A DNA stretch of 5,010 nt from an uncultured Erysipelotrichaceae bacterium (GTDB taxonomy: Bacteria; Bacillota_I; Bacilli_A; Erysipelotrichales; Erysipelotrichaceae): NCBI GenBank assembly GCA_900314345.1, contig OMUX01000220.1, forward strand, positions 1 to 5,010. The letters are read 5' to 3'. The position numbers were made by a program, and so were the translations under genes. Below, in pieces: positions 4,561 through 5,010 of the stretch (positions are counted from its first letter, which is position 1; each line of letters opens with the position of its first letter). The notes below the pieces were generated by a model that saw only the letters and a list, made by a program, of their open reading frames with translations, was not told the DNA's origin and made no database searches.

Positions 4561-5010
4561 ATGACTGTCGATTACAAGAGCACACTGCAGATGCCGGACA
4601 CAGACTTCGAGATGAGGGGAAACCTTGCAAAGAAGGAACCTGTCATCCTGAAGCAATGGGAAGAGGACAACTACTTCCAGAAGCTGCTGGAGCACCACAA
4701 GGGAGAGAAGGCCTTTGTCCTGCATGACGGACCTCCGTATGCAAACGGAAACCTCCATGCCGGGACCGCCATGAACCGCTGCATCAAGGATTTCATCAAC
4801 CGCACCCATGCCATGGCAGGGTATTGCACACCGTACTTCCCGGGCTGGGATACTCATGGTCTTCCGATTGAAAACGCCATCCAGAAGCTTGGCGTGGACC
4901 GCAAGAGCATGTCTCCTGCTGATTTCCGCAGGAAGTGTGATGAATATGCGCATCAGCAGATTGCCCAGCAGATGGCTACTGAGAAGCGTCTGGGACAGAT
5001 TGCCGACTAT
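4561..5010 (+). CDS. ileS: Isoleucyl-tRNA synthetase, N-terminal 150 residues (3' partial)
   Basis: The frame runs off the right edge. It starts MTVDYKSTLQMPDTDFEMRGNLAKKEPVILKQW in the usual manner of bacterial IleRS. HDGPPYANGNLH (55-66) is the first part of the class I catalytic signature, and GWDTHGLPIE (95-104) is also intact. IleRS charges tRNA-Ile with isoleucine in the cytoplasm, using ATP, and edits mischarged valine in an inserted domain not seen here. The signature that normally reads HIGH is H66-A67-G68-T69: the last histidine is replaced by threonine (codon ACC, 4765-4767). The catalytic KMSKS loop and editing domain lie outside the window. Placement behind an Ile-type T-box agrees with the identity. 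The alteration does not change the identification, but it bears on activity and inhibitor response. Confidence 0.95.
   Translation, partial: MTVDYKSTLQMPDTDFEMRGNLAKKEPVILKQWEEDNYFQKLLEHHKGEKAFVLHDGPPYANGNLHAGTAMNRCIKDFINRTHAMAGYCTPYFPGWDTHGLPIENAIQKLGVDRKSMSPADFRRKCDEYAHQQIAQQMATEKRLGQIADY

Overview
The window reads as ordinary chromosomal DNA of a Bacillota (Firmicutes) bacterium with fairly balanced base composition. Three things support this: the gene order sepF - ylmH - divIVA - ileS, strong AGGAGG-type ribosome binding sites, and a tRNA-dependent T-box leader in front of ileS. The compact DivIVA and the style of the small membrane proteins would suit the Erysipelotrichia, but that narrower placement is inference. 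No mobile element, CRISPR array, tRNA, rRNA or prophage sign was found.

Layout. Bases 2-118 are the 3' end of a YitT/DUF2179-type membrane protein gene. It is followed after 9 bases by a complete beta-CASP metallo-beta-lactamase-fold RNase-like gene (128-1756), which ends in a hairpin terminator (1764-1790). A second hairpin (1801-1820) serves the opposite strand. Two small minus-strand membrane protein genes follow: a three-segment protein resembling DUF3899 (1819-2160) and a DUF1622 protein (2218-2556). A short divergent regulatory region (2557-2692) carries a strong extended -10 promoter for sepF. The plus-strand run is then sepF (2693-3118), ylmH (3111-3872), divIVA (3869-4351), an isoleucine T-box leader (about 4376-4540) and the first 150 codons of ileS (4561 to the window end).

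How the genes fit together. SepF (FtsZ membrane anchor) and DivIVA (pole and septum scaffold) belong to division and cell-shape control. YlmH is an S4-domain RNA-binding protein tied to the ribosome. The three genes overlap (8 and 4 bases), so they are almost certainly one transcript and probably translationally coupled. ileS follows behind a T-box that lets uncharged tRNA-Ile raise its expression. The ylmG (YggT) gene that commonly lies between sepF and ylmH in Bacillota is absent here.

Nothing in the window looks like a wholly new system. The observations most worth a second look are an IleRS whose class I HIGH signature reads HAGT, a DivIVA whose N-terminal tip lacks the usual membrane-inserting Phe-Arg pair, a compact T-box with little room for Stem II elements, and a small minus-strand membrane protein gene with no visible ribosome binding site.
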